Source: Pinguiococcus pyrenoidosus
Lineage: Eukaryota > Sar > Pinguiophyceae > Pinguiochrysidales > Pinguiochrysidaceae
Direction: 5' to 3'
DNA: 64,000 nucleotides
NCBI GenBank assembly: GCA_019677205.1
Contig: JAAMXY010000052.1
Coordinates: forward strand, 30,471 to 94,470
The position numbers and the translations under genes are program-made. Below are positions 35,195 through 45,866 of the stretch, piece after piece. Under the pieces are notes generated by a model. It searched no databases. It was not told the DNA's origin and saw nothing but the letters and a program-made list of their open reading frames with translations. Positions within the stretch are counted from its first letter, which is position 1; each line of letters starts with the position of its first letter.

Positions 35195-35602
35195 CTTGAT
35201 TCGCTGTGTGCCGTCAAGCGCAAAGACACTCCGACGTTCCTGGGAAAGGGCCTTTACGCGGGAGGGAATGGACTGGGAGATCCAGTAGACTCCCGAGCAT
35301 ATTTCAAATATTTAACATGACTTCTTGTTTGTTTCCCCGGCTTGTTTCGGATTTCGCGACTTCGGATTTCGGGGAAAGGGAGCCAATCACCTTCGGCGGA
35401 TTGTGACAGATGGAGCGCGGAGGCCAGCCAAGTCTCGACAGTGGGTCACAGTGAAACTTCTATTGCTACAGTAGGAAGCTCGGGGACGTCCATCTGTCCC
35501 AAGAAAAATCCATCTGTCCCAAAAGTGTCCGAAATTCCCGCCATTTCTGATTTCGACGCTTTCAAGATCCATCCTCGAGCTCGCGGCCGAAGATGCGCTG
35601 CT
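35195..35602. promoter_or_regulatory. Divergent promoter between RPSA and the GCP gene
   Basis: 408 bp separating two housekeeping genes transcribed in opposite directions. It contains two copies of a 14-bp direct repeat TCCATCTGTCCCAA (35489-35502 and 35509-35522) and a CGGATTTCG/CGACTTCGG cluster near 35345-35375. The frame of the GCP gene is open upstream of its ATG, so a longer N-terminus from another start cannot be excluded. Confidence 0.45.
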
Positions 35603-38600
35603 ATGTCCTCCATGTCTCACGCAGCGCTTCACCCGGCCTTGCGGAGTCTGGCCATCGCTCTGGATGCGCGCGCGGACGATGCGAGCATGGCTGGCCTCGC
35701 CAAGCGCCTCCAACACCAAGGCTTCCTCGACGCCACATCTCACGGAGTGAAGCGCAGCGTGGAGAGTCTGTCGGAGAAGATGCTTCTCCATGGAAAGCAC
35801 CAGGCCTCAAGAGAGCTGCTGCGCCTGTCGGCGAAGCTTGACCACGCCGGCCTGAGCGCACCGGAGGCGGTTCTCCGACTACTTCTGGAGCTGTCCCGCG
35901 CGCCCGCGAGGCGGTCTCCTTCCCGAGGCAACGCCAGCGTGTCCAAGTCGGAGCAAGCGGAGGCGGGAGCTTCTGTGGCAGAGCAGGAACTCAACTGGGG
36001 ACACGCGGTGAACGCCGAGGATGAAGAATGGATTCGGGAGTTCGACGACGATGAGCATGAGGAGGATTTGCCCGAGGATCAGGACCATGAGGAGGGCGAG
36101 GAGGAGGGCGAGGCCGAGGACGAGGACGAGGCCGTGGGACGCTTCTATGGCGACCCCAACGGCGCACGCGACTCGAGACTGGACGACAAGGACTCTTCTA
36201 GGCTGACCAAGGAGCACGAGGCCTCGTTTCGTCCGGGGGAAGAAGAGGCCGAAGGACGTGGAAGGTCGCAGAATGTGCACCTCTGGACCTTGCTGGGCGG
36301 AGAGGAGCCGCCAGCATTGCCGCGGCATGCCCACGTGGACCTTCACAAGGAGAACACGAGACCGTACCTTGCTGTCGTGCCGCGGTCCATGCAGCCGAAG
36401 GCCCTCGCACCCTTCTCCAAGGCCACGGATTTATCCATAGCAGTCGCGGCCGAAGCAGCACTTGGGCGGTCCAAGTTGATGACTCGTTCGATCAAGACGG
36501 GTTACGGCGACAGCGGCGACGCGACTTGCTCTTGCACCCCGCTCGCGAGAATGGGGTTGACGCCACACGTGACGCCAGCTTTCGGGGAAACGGAGCTGCT
36601 CCACGCCTCCATCAACGCTGTTCTAGGACAGCCATCCCCTTACTTTCACGTCGGACGAGCTAGTGGTGAGCTTTTCACCAGCGCCAAAGTCACCTTGACG
36701 GAAAGAAGCCGACAGCTCCTGCTCCCGACGGTGACGAGGAGGCCGCTAGAGCTGCTCCTCGCAGACATTGCAGCATTCGCTTCGCGCGTGCACAAGCTGA
36801 GGGTCTTCGTCGAAGAGAGCTCTGCGCACTTGGCAGCGGATGCGGGTGGGGCTCCTCTGTGCTCTGGTCCAAGGCTCGCAAGGCGCGTTCCCGAGAAGCC
36901 TTGTAGCCGGCAACCTGGACCCCCCACCGTCGTGAAGTTGTCGATAACGGCCGAGCACCTGATCAGCGAGCTCTCGACATGGTTGACAAACGGCATCGAA
37001 GAACCGTTCAGCCGTCTTCTTCGTGACATCTACCGCCTTCAGTGCCTTCGGGCGCGGCCGGCGTCGGGTGGTGCCCTCTTCGGGCGATGGTGGGAAGAAG
37101 AAAGGGCCGAGAAGTGGCGGAGCCGTGGGAACGAACGCGCCCCGTCTGGCTCACCTGAGGATACGGTGGACGAGCGCCCGCCCGAGACGCTGCTTGGACT
37201 GTGGCAGTGGTGCTCCGATCGCCAGCTGCCCAAGCGCATTGCTCGGGTAGAGCGCGTGCTCCTTGCCTCCAGAGGTGCTTTCGAGGAGGCCTCCACAACC
37301 AGACTGCAGGCCAAGTATGTCCTAGATGCTCTGCTGGTAGAAGCGAGCGTGCAGGAGTTCCTCCGCAGCGAGGCTGCCAGGGACGAGATCAGGGCGTTTC
37401 TTTTCTCCTGCATGCGAGCGTATTTGCGCATCCTGATGCACTGGATCGTGAAAGGCGTGCTGAAGGACAGCCGGCAAGAGACGTTTCTGAATGAGCTTCC
37501 AGGCCAGGCCGGAGTCTTCATTCAGCGGCAGAGAGTCCCCATTGTCTTTGAGAAGCTTGCGTCCATGATTTGCCAAGCTGGACGCGACGTGAGTAGCGTT
37601 GGTGGGGTCGACCTCCACTTTCGTAACGTCTTGCTGCACTCTGAGCCCGCGTCTTCGGGAGTGCAAGGGGACGTCCTCCACGGCATCGACAGCAGCCTGT
37701 CGATGCCTGGCGTTCTTGCAAACACGCTGCAGATGCCCATGCTGCTCCAGTGCGAGCGTGCGATGCAGCAGGCCGCGGAGAAGATGCTCGCCGGTGCGAA
37801 AGGCGGCGCAGCAATAGATTTCGCTAAAGGGGGACAAGAAGGAGGAGGAGGAGGAGGAGGAGGTGGTGGCTTCATCGAGTATTTCGACGCGCTGACTGGA
37901 GTCCTTCTTGGTCGCGGCAAAGGTGAGTCTACCATCCATGCGCAGTCCGGTCGAATCGAATCGAATCGAATCCATTGCAGCTAGGTGCTTAGCATTGCCC
38001 CTTGAACTTGCAGGCGGACATGCAAATGAGGTCTTTCGACAGCACCTCTTTTCTCACCTGCTGGAGGCAAGTGGACAACTGATAGATTTCCAAGACTTCA
38101 CGATGCTGTGCGATGCCTTTCCCTTCTCCGTCCACGTGTGGTCGTACGTGTCGGCGATATCCTTGCAAGTTCGAGGTGCGCGAGAACCCGTCTCAGTGGA
38201 CTTGGAAGCTGCCAAAGCCTGGGGGAAGAAGGTGCCGCGCCCAACCCCATCGAGGGATCTGGCGTCTCCGCGGATTTTCAGGGAATGGCTCCAAGCTGGG
38301 TTTGGGGCCTCGGCTAGCGGCACGTCAAGCATTCAGGTTAGGCTTGCAACGGCCGACGGTCGTGGATGCGTCGACCCCGCAATATGGGCGCCCAGCCTCG
38401 CGCAAGCTGGTGGCACGGCAAAGCTGGGCCCTGCGGGATTCTGGTTTCGCGAGGATGGGACCGTCGATCTCCTCGCCTTTGCAGGCGTCGGCATCGAGAT
38501 CGAGCAGCGCCCCTCCGTCACTCCACAGCCGCTGTTGGCGATGCCGCCTCAGGCGATAAAGCAGCTGCAAGAAGTCTGGGCGCTGGCGTCGTCTTTGGCT

Positions 38601-39359
38601 TACGCTCGCTACACGGTGTCGCTAGGCGTGCGTAGAGACATCAAGCGGCAGCTCTCCTGTCTGTATGAGACGGCCTTTGTCCTCCTGCGCAAGGAGCAAG
38701 GAGGCCCGCAAGAGGCAGGTGGCGCGGCCGGAGTAGTTCCCGAGTCGTTCTCCTTCGGGCTCATCAAGCTCTGCGCGAAGCTGCTGCACGGAACGGAGCT
38801 CCGGCTCTGGAGCATGCACCAGTTCATGAGTCGCATCCACGATCACATCTGGGCGCAGGCGGCCAGAGCAGGTACCCGGTCGCCGGCACTCTCCGGCGCG
38901 AGCTTGGCCGAGCAAGATGCGCTGCGCGGAATGAAGCAATCCACGTCTCTTCAAGCGTTGCGGCGCAGCGTCCGCTTCTTCATCGAAGAGGTGCACGAGA
39001 GATGCTGCCTGACGCAGGACCGCCATCCTCTTCTCCGGGCGTTCCAGAACGCAGCCGCTTGCTGCGTGCGTTATGCGAGGCTGGTGAGGCGAGCCTGCCA
39101 CGTCCAGGCGAGCCTCGAGGCTTCCTGCACATGCGGGGCGGATGCTGCGAGCGAAGCATGGGCGAACCCGATCGACAAGGGCGAGTTCCGAATCCTGCAG
39201 GAGACGACGCAGCGGCTTGCCGAGGAGCTCCGGGACGAGTTCCGCTTCTTTGTCGAAGAAAGCGATGAAGTCCTGAGGCTGCTGCGGGAGGTGTATCATG
39301 GAGCCGAAGACCTCCGTCTGCTCGAGTTGTCCCTGTCGCCGTCCTCATACCGGATCTAG
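35603..39359 (+). CDS. Gamma-tubulin complex component (divergent GCP, GCP4/5/6-like)
   Basis: Two exons, join(35603..37922, 38014..39359), 91-nt intron (phase 1), 1,221 aa from ATG 35603. An N-terminal helical region precedes an acidic stretch (about residues 140-180). The GRIP1-like part includes FLFSCMRAYLRILMHWIVKG and VPIVFEKLASMICQAGRDV, matching the GCP pattern in which a membrane-free helix bundle precedes the P-x-F/V-L segment. A run of about ten Gly lies near residue 757. Exon 2 continues with the GRIP2-like half (VWALASSLAYARYTVSLGV; LRRSVRFFIEEVHERC). GCPs form the ring that nucleates microtubules at basal bodies and spindle poles. Sequence divergence and length favour a GCP4/5/6-type accessory subunit over GCP2/3, but this is not firm. 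Confidence 0.65.
37951..37974 (+). repeat. (CGAAT)n microsatellite in an intron
   Basis: About four to five copies of the pentamer TCGAA inside the single intron (37923-38013) of the GCP gene. Confidence 0.9.
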
Positions 39360-39912
39360 GTTGTGTCTCATGGGCAGGTTGATCGCCGACATCATCAGTA
39401 AGATCGTTATCAAGCTCACTGAGTGTTCATGATACGTCAGTGTCGGGCACGTCGACCTAGCTACACCTTCCTCCTGCCGTCACACTAGATCACCAATGAC
39501 TCTTCTTCCCTTCGCATCCTCTCGTAAAGCGCGCGCCGCCTTTCCCACCAGTTCCAGACATCAGGTAGACTATCTCGACTGGGAGATCGGCCCCACCCAG
39601 CCCCCCAAAATGGGTTGCACAGGACCTCAGTACTCATCCAAAAACGTGTGCACAACCGAATCAATCCTGCTTCCGGCGCCGTCTCCCTCCTTGGTGCAGT
39701 AGTTGCTCGTGTGGTCGCAGGGACTAGGCCTCTGCAGGCCCGTCCCGCCAATCCTTACAGAGAGCGTCTTCCAATGGTCTAGAATCAACAAACAACAAAC
39801 AACTCGACATGAAGCACCATCCCATTCACGGGACGACCGCGAAGTTCCATATTTACAATCGGCCTTGAGCCATCCGCCGCATCCGGCGCACACCATGACC
39901 CTCAGCTGCGCT
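39360..39912. other. Convergent intergenic region
   Basis: 553 bp between the 3' ends of the GCP gene (+) and the TraB gene (-). Holds only 3' UTR-like sequence; the ORFs crossing it have no recognisable match. Confidence 0.4.
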
Positions 39913-41258
39913 CTACAGTACCGACGGAGAGCCCGGGGCTTCGGCGTGGGCGCTGACCTCGGCGTCGATGAGTCCGTTCTGCTCTGCCTGCAGGAGGATC
40001 TGCTGGACGCCGTTGCAATGCGCCATTCCCAAAACGGCAATGATGGTCGGACCCCTCTTCTTCTGCGGGCCGAGCCACTCTGGCAGCTCCACCCAAGGCT
40101 TGGTGGGCTTGTTCTGCGCGCAGGCCTCTCTAATACTCTTGGCAAGAATGACGTTTCGCTCCTCCAACAGTCCGACGAGGAAGACCCGCCCGAGCAGCAT
40201 GGTCTCCGCTGCTGCGAAGAGGGTTGACCCGACCAGGTCCCCCACGGCTTCCACGGTGTGCGCGAAGGGATTGGCGGCCTCAGCGACCTCCATCGGGGCC
40301 GAGGAGACCGCGGAGAATCCCTCGTTCGCCGCCGCGTCGGTGTGGAAGAGCATCATGCCAAAGAAGAAGAGCAGCGGAATGCGCAGCGCGTTCGGGCCCT
40401 TGATCATGATGGCGGTGCAGTAGCGCGCGATGCTCACGGGCATGGCCAGGAGCAGCGGGAAGTCCAGGAAGTCCTTCGCTCCAAGCGTGCGGCCCTCCGT
40501 CATCGTGACCTTCTCGGTTGCCCGACCCACGGCGGCGCTGAAGTCCTTCCAAACCTCGTACCATCCGTTGGGGAAATCTGAGACCTGCCGCAGGGTCGAG
40601 AGACCTAGCTCTCGCACGCGCTTTCCAATGACTTCTATCGGCGCATCGCCCAGCACGATGGGGATGCTGCCGGGCACAGCGTCCGCCGCGGCGAGCATCT
40701 CGTTGTAGAGCAGCTTGGTGTACAAGCTGGCGCCTCTGGGAGGCACCTTGTCCTTCTTGCTGACATTCCATCGCGCCGGGCAGGACTCGATCACCACGGC
40801 CTTCAGGCTCTGGTCGGCCCGGTGGTCTTCGATCAGCCGCTCAACGGTCGCGATGCTCACGGGATTGTAGTGCATCGTTCCAATGAGCACGACGTTCACG
40901 TCCGTCTCAGCGTCCCGAAAGCGAAGCACCTGAGGCTCTGCACAGCCTACACGCACAATTTCCAAGTCAGTGACTCTGGCGCAACTTGCTAACCACGCAG
41001 CTTTGCGGGTGTCGAATGCACACCAGCCGTTGGTCAGACAGTCGCAAACGCCGCCTTCGCCGCTCTCCCTCGATCTTCACGCATGTGGCATCCATACATT
41101 GCGTCGCAGCGGCAGACACTACGCCAAGCGCTCTTTTCGGCAAAGAGACGCAGGTCTCAACGCGTACCTTTCATGGCCTTCGGGCGCATCGGCTTGAAAG
41201 CGAAGCCGTTCGCGACGCTCAGGACGCCGACAGCCACCACCAAGCTGCACCAGCGCAT
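39913..41258 (-). CDS. TraB/PrgY-family protein, probably plastid- or secretory-targeted
   Basis: Main exon 39913..40973 plus an inferred first exon 41168..41258 (phase 1, 194-nt intron), 383 aa. The TraB family signatures are present: VVLIGTMHYNP (about residue 62), VIESCPARW, and a C-terminal GMAHCNG near residue 351 equivalent to the family's second G-x-x-H. Several hydrophobic segments lie near residues 195-290. Exon 1 starts MRWCSLVVAVGVLSVANGFA and continues AFKPMRPKAMK: a signal peptide followed by a Phe at the expected cleavage site and basic residues, as in complex-plastid presequences. Plant and algal TraB proteins are organelle membrane-associated; bacterial members inactivate peptide pheromones. 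Substrate unknown. The acceptor CCAGAG|TC is unusual and the intron longer than its neighbours, so a further small exon is possible. Confidence 0.75.
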
Positions 41259-41835
41259 CGTTCCTGCAGCAGAGCCCGTGAGTCCAACACACGGAAGGAG
41301 ATGGGAGAGAAGCAGACGCGTTCGAGCGAAACTCCAGCGGTCCGTCTCCATAATTCTGTTCGTTTGAGTTGGCGTCGCACGTTTTGGGGCGCTCGACCGC
41401 CGCATTCTCCCATTCTGCGCGCGCAGCTACATCCTTGCACTTCCCAATTTACCTGCGGAGCGAGGAATTTTGAATTCGCGGCCACTCGTGGCGCCACGAG
41501 CGCAGAGAGCACGTCGCCGTTACGGGTGAATGGATGGCGTGGCGCGGCCAAAGGGACGACGGAAGCGTGGCGGACGCGCGGGGACACGCTCAGATCGGGG
41601 GACAGACACGCTCCGTATCTGAGTTTGACTCTCTTCAGATACGGGCGGAGCTGGGGCACGATGCGACGCTTCCGGCGCAATTTCGGTTTGGGACAGATGG
41701 AAGAAGGCGTTGCATTCCGGCATGCGGCAGGATACTGGTTTCCGCGACATGTCGTTCCCGCGCTTTTGGGTTTTGGGTTTTTCCGCAGATGCGTATCTGG
41801 TATCTGACGCCGCAGAGCGATTTGTCGGTGCGGCC
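41259..41835. promoter_or_regulatory. Divergent promoter region
   Basis: 577 bp between the starts of the TraB gene (-) and the methyltransferase gene (+). No defined motif recognised. Confidence 0.35.
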
Positions 41836-43360
41836 ATGGCTCCACCGATCGCGCGCGGAGTGTCTGCCTCCATTCTCTTCCTCTTGTGGGAGCAAGTATC
41901 ACCCCTGAAGGTGGTGTCGAACCGACTCGCCGTGCGCATGGTAACGCCCTCGCCCGCCGAAGCCGAAGTTCCAGCTGACTCTCGGCGCCGCAAAGGACGG
42001 ACGCATGGCCGCCATGCGGAAAAACTTCATGTCCACTGTGCAAGGCGGTCAGGGCGAGCGCTTCGGCCGTGGGCGCCTCATCGCAGAGTTCGACGAAAGC
42101 GATTTCTCGAGGTGCGCGCATGGCGCTCTTTCTCGTATCTATGTTAGTTTTGTTTTTGTCTCGATGTGCGGCGCTTCCGCTGCTGACCGTTGGCGTACGC
42201 TCCAGTTCCTGGCCTTATTCGGAGAAGGACTTGAGCCGCATTGATAGCAGCAACGACGAGTTCTTCTACATGCAGGTGAGTTCCCTTGGGCCGCAGACCG
42301 GATGGATCTGGCGATGTCTGACGCTTTGGGGTTTGTTGAGAAGCCGCGCTTCGTCACGCACATCGACGACAGTGCGATCGCTGCTGTGACGGACTTCTAC
42401 GGGACGCTCGTCGAGACGCTCAAGGCGGAGGGCGTCGAAAAGGTAGCATGTGCTGCTGAAGATTCTTCTGTTTTCTTTTCTTGAACGATGGATAGAAAGA
42501 GAGAAAGAGAGAAAGAGAGGTGGGGATGCAGATCGTGACACCATTCATGCCTGCCTGCCTGCCTTGCCACAGCCTCGCATCGTGGATATGTGCTCCTCAT
42601 GGATATCGCACCTTCCTCGCGACACGGAGTTCGGGCCCGTTCTTGGCATTGGGATGAACGCGCAAGGTGCGTTGCGAGCTGAAAAGAAGTGGGCGTGCCC
42701 ACAAGGAGCGACAAGGTCTAAGCGCTTCGGCTTCCGGAACAGAGCTGGGACGGAACGAGCAGCTGACGGAGTGGCAGGTTCAGAACCTGAATGACAACCC
42801 GAAGCTTGATCTGCCGGATGCGTCCGTCGATCTCCTCGTGAACAGCGTGTCCGTTGACTACTTGTCCAAGCCCCTCGAGATCTTTCAGGAGATCCATCGT
42901 GTCCTGAAACCAAATGGTACGTCCGGCTGGGTTGCCTGACTTCCTTGGTTCTAGTCTTGCAGCATCTGACGGCTTTGGGTCCCTGCACCTCAAGGTATCG
43001 CCGTCATGTCCTTCAGCAACCGTTGCTTTCCCACCAAGGTCGTGGGAATGTGGCTCAACAGCGATGATATCGGTGAGTGCATCGTCGTGCATCTTGCACG
43101 AAGAAACGCAGAAGCTAACGTCGGTTGCGCTGGGTGCTTCCTTCGCAGGCCGGATAGCCATCGTCGCCTCGTACTTTAACTTCGCCAGTCGTGATTGGGA
43201 GTACATCAAGGCGTTCGATCTGCAACCCGGGAAGGCGGACGGCGACAGCGACGAGCCGAAGGGCCCCGGTGGCATGCTGGGGGCCCTGGCGTCTCTCACC
43301 GGCGCATCAGGCTTCGGAGGGGATCCGATGTATGCTGTGGTGGGAAGGAAGAAGGCGTGA
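41836..43360 (+). CDS. SAM-dependent methyltransferase of the plant/cyanobacterial type
   Basis: Eight exons, join(41836..41895, 41969..42111, 42206..42275, 42341..42442, 42573..42666, 42743..42916, 42995..43072, 43149..43360), all in phase, 310 aa. The core matches a methyltransferase family shared by cyanobacteria and plants: KPRFVTHIDDSAIAAVTDFY, then RIVDMCSSWISHLP (SAM-binding motif I, with CSSW instead of a Gly-rich loop), GIGMNAQEL, VQNLNDNP, VDLLVNSVSVDYLSKPLEIF and VMSFSNRCFPTKVVGMWL. The methyl acceptor is unknown. Start ATG 41836 has a good context (CGGCCATGG), but exon 1 (MAPPIARGVSASILFLLWEQ) is the weakest call; if right, it may be part of a targeting sequence. The gene converges on FabD, 116 bp between stops. 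Confidence 0.85.
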
Positions 43361-43476
43361 TGCGGAGGCAGCAGCGCAGCTGATGAAGGACCCCGTTTTT
43401 AAGGACGCTTCCCTCCACTGCACTTCACTTCACTTCACTACTGTGATCTCGTTTGCATTTGGTCTGCACGGCTCTT

Positions 43477-45321
43477 CTAGATGCCGATGGGAGTCACATC
43501 CTTGCTGCGGTCGACGCGTTTGACGATGCCACTGATGACCTTACTGGGTCCAATCTAGTGAGAGAATCAGATGTGAGCGAAGGCCTGCAATCACCGTTCA
43601 TGCCGTTCATCCATCGCGAAACATGAAGCATACCTCGAGGCCATACTCAAAGTCGCCGCCGACCACGAACTTTACCGACTCTTCCCACAGCACCGGAGAA
43701 GTGACCTGAAGATTACCGGCCAAGCCGGGAACAAATCAGTACATGGTCTTGGGGAGAGACCAGGCTGAGCAAGGCGAAGGCGCCCTCGGCCTACCTGCTT
43801 CTTCAAGATCTCCTTGATGACCTTCGGGTCCGAGTGGGCCCTGGCGTCAACGTTGGACACGACCGGGATTCTACGTGACAAGGAGAGAGCGGCGTGTGAG
43901 AAGTCGACGACACCAGCAGTAGCGTCTGGTGCTTCAATACCGCCCGTACCTAGGCTTCACGATCTCCACCGTGTCCAGGGCGGCTGCAAGCTTGTCCACG
44001 GCAGGCGCCATGAAATCGGTGTGGAAGGCTCCCGCGACGGCGAGGCGGACGGTCATCCGTGCCTCGAACTCGGGCTTGGCAATCTTTTCTACCTGCAGTT
44101 TTATCAAAGCTTCGCTATTGGTGTTCATCTCACAATCGGCCTGTCCCGGGAAGTCGTCCTCTCACCTCATCGCAAGCCTTGGTGGTACCGGACACGGCGT
44201 AGTTGCCCGGGCAGAGGAAGTTCGCAATCTGCACTGGCTCGCCAGTCGTCTCAGACGCCTGCGATAAATCCGAAAAAAGAAAGGACGTGAACTTTTGTCT
44301 GCCAGGTGCCACAGACTTGGCGAGGAAGCTGCGAAGCTTACCTTTTCGCAGATCTTGGCGACGGTCTCGCTGTCAAGTCCAATGACGCTGACCATGCTGG
44401 TGTCGGTCGCATCCGCCGCTGCCTGAAAGCAAAGGACTCCACTGAGGGGAGATGGAACAAGCTGCGGGCGCATCCCGGTCTGTTGCGCATCCTACCTGCA
44501 TCGCTTCTCCCCGCGCCTTGGTCAGACGCACGCCATCTTCGAAGCTCAGGGCCCCCGCGTAGCACAGCGCAGAGTACTCTCCGAGGCTAAGACCGAGCGC
44601 GCACTGTTTTGGGGTTTTGGACGATTGCGAACGAAAGTTCAGCGGAAGCTCGGCCATGGCGCTCCTGGCATGACATCCACGATACCGTGGCCTCCGCAAC
44701 GGCGTCGTCGCCTTTCTCCGCGCGCAGCTTCTCCAGGGCTGCCATGCTGTTCACAAAGATGGCCGGCTGCGATACCTGCGGTGCAAAGAAGGCTCTCTCG
44801 CGTCACCATAGCCCGAAAGCGTTCTCACTTCGGCGTGGTCCTCTCACCGCCGTGGTGTCAAGATCCGCCTTGGGCCCATTGATGCTCTTGTCCAGGAGAT
44901 CGTAGCCGAGGATCTCGCTGGCAATGTCGTACAGCTCCTTGGCCTTGGGAATCTCCGAAGCCTCCGAGCCCATGCCTTCGAATTGAGCGCCCTGGAGACC
45001 CAAAGCCGCATAAGATCCCAGGGTCACCCCGCAGATCCAGGCAGAATCTGCTTGGCACCGCACCTGGCCCGGGAACATGAAGGCGACCTTGGTGCTGAAG
45101 CCCTCGAAGTCGTTGTCCGCCTCGCTCGTGAAGGTCTCCGTAGTGGTGGCAGCCCGGAGAGCGCTCTAGATGGCGTTCCAGGACGGTCAGAGCGATGCAC
45201 AGCTAGCCAGATTGGACTGATCCGCCGCTGTACATACGTGGCGGAAGCTCGCCAGGCGGGCCACACGGAAGCCCTGGGCAGCTCGGACCACGGCCAGCAT
45301 CATGAACACTCGGAACATCAT
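43477..45321 (-). CDS. fabD: Malonyl-CoA:ACP transacylase (MCAT/FabD), plastid-targeted
   Basis: Eleven exons on the minus strand: 45238..45321, 45064..45165, 44848..44991, 44686..44775, 44496..44603, 44342..44422, 44166..44258, 43950..44092, 43795..43870, 43634..43705, 43477..43554; 356 aa. Nine of ten introns are phase 0 and all are 72-89 nt. The enzyme moves malonyl from CoA to acyl carrier protein for plastid type II fatty acid synthesis. Visible signatures: FMFPGQ|GAQFEGMG (oxyanion Gln), GLSLGEYSAL with nucleophile Ser146, FLCPGNYAVSG, AGAFHTDFM with catalytic His258, and IPVVSNVDARAHSDP. The match is closest to plant/algal MCAT. MMFRVFMMLAVVRAAQGFRV looks like a signal peptide followed by a Phe-containing transit start, as expected for a complex plastid. 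A second ATG follows the first directly. Confidence 0.95.
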
Positions 45322-45866
45322 CGTAGCCGCACAACACGAGCTCGGGTGGCCAGGATCTCCAGCTGGAGCCAACGGCGAAGCGCCTTGACTTTCTCAGGAG
45401 CGCAGCATGCGTCATCGGGCGGAAGGTCAGCTGATGGAGGGACGGCCAATGGTAGGCGTGGGCTAGTGGATATTCTGTTTTGAACCTTTGAGGGAGATAC
45501 ATCGTTGGACAGGTGTCGCGAGGCCTCCAAGGAATGGCCAGTGGAGGAGGCGGATTGAGCATACCTGTGGAGATATCAGCCATAACACGGGTTCTTACAA
45601 AATTCGATAAGGATTTCAATCTCCGGATAGGGCCTCCGTGTCGCGCCACAAAGAATCGCTGCTCAGCTTCCGCCGCGTGTCATCCGTCCGATCTCGCTTT
45701 TGAAAAAAAGATTGTCAAAAATGTCTATCTTCAAAATAGACTATATCACTATCTCTATGACTTTTAATACAAAATCGGTTTCACCCTGAACGGGATTCCA
45801 GAAAGTCGACGGCTCAGGATTTTCGCAGCCGCAGAGCGTTAGCACCCGAGCCGCACCTGTGCCACC
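45322..45866. promoter_or_regulatory. Divergent promoter region
   Basis: 545 bp between FabD (-) and GRP94 (+), with an AT-rich stretch at about 45690-45790 close to the GRP94 start. No specific ER-stress element recognised. Confidence 0.35.
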
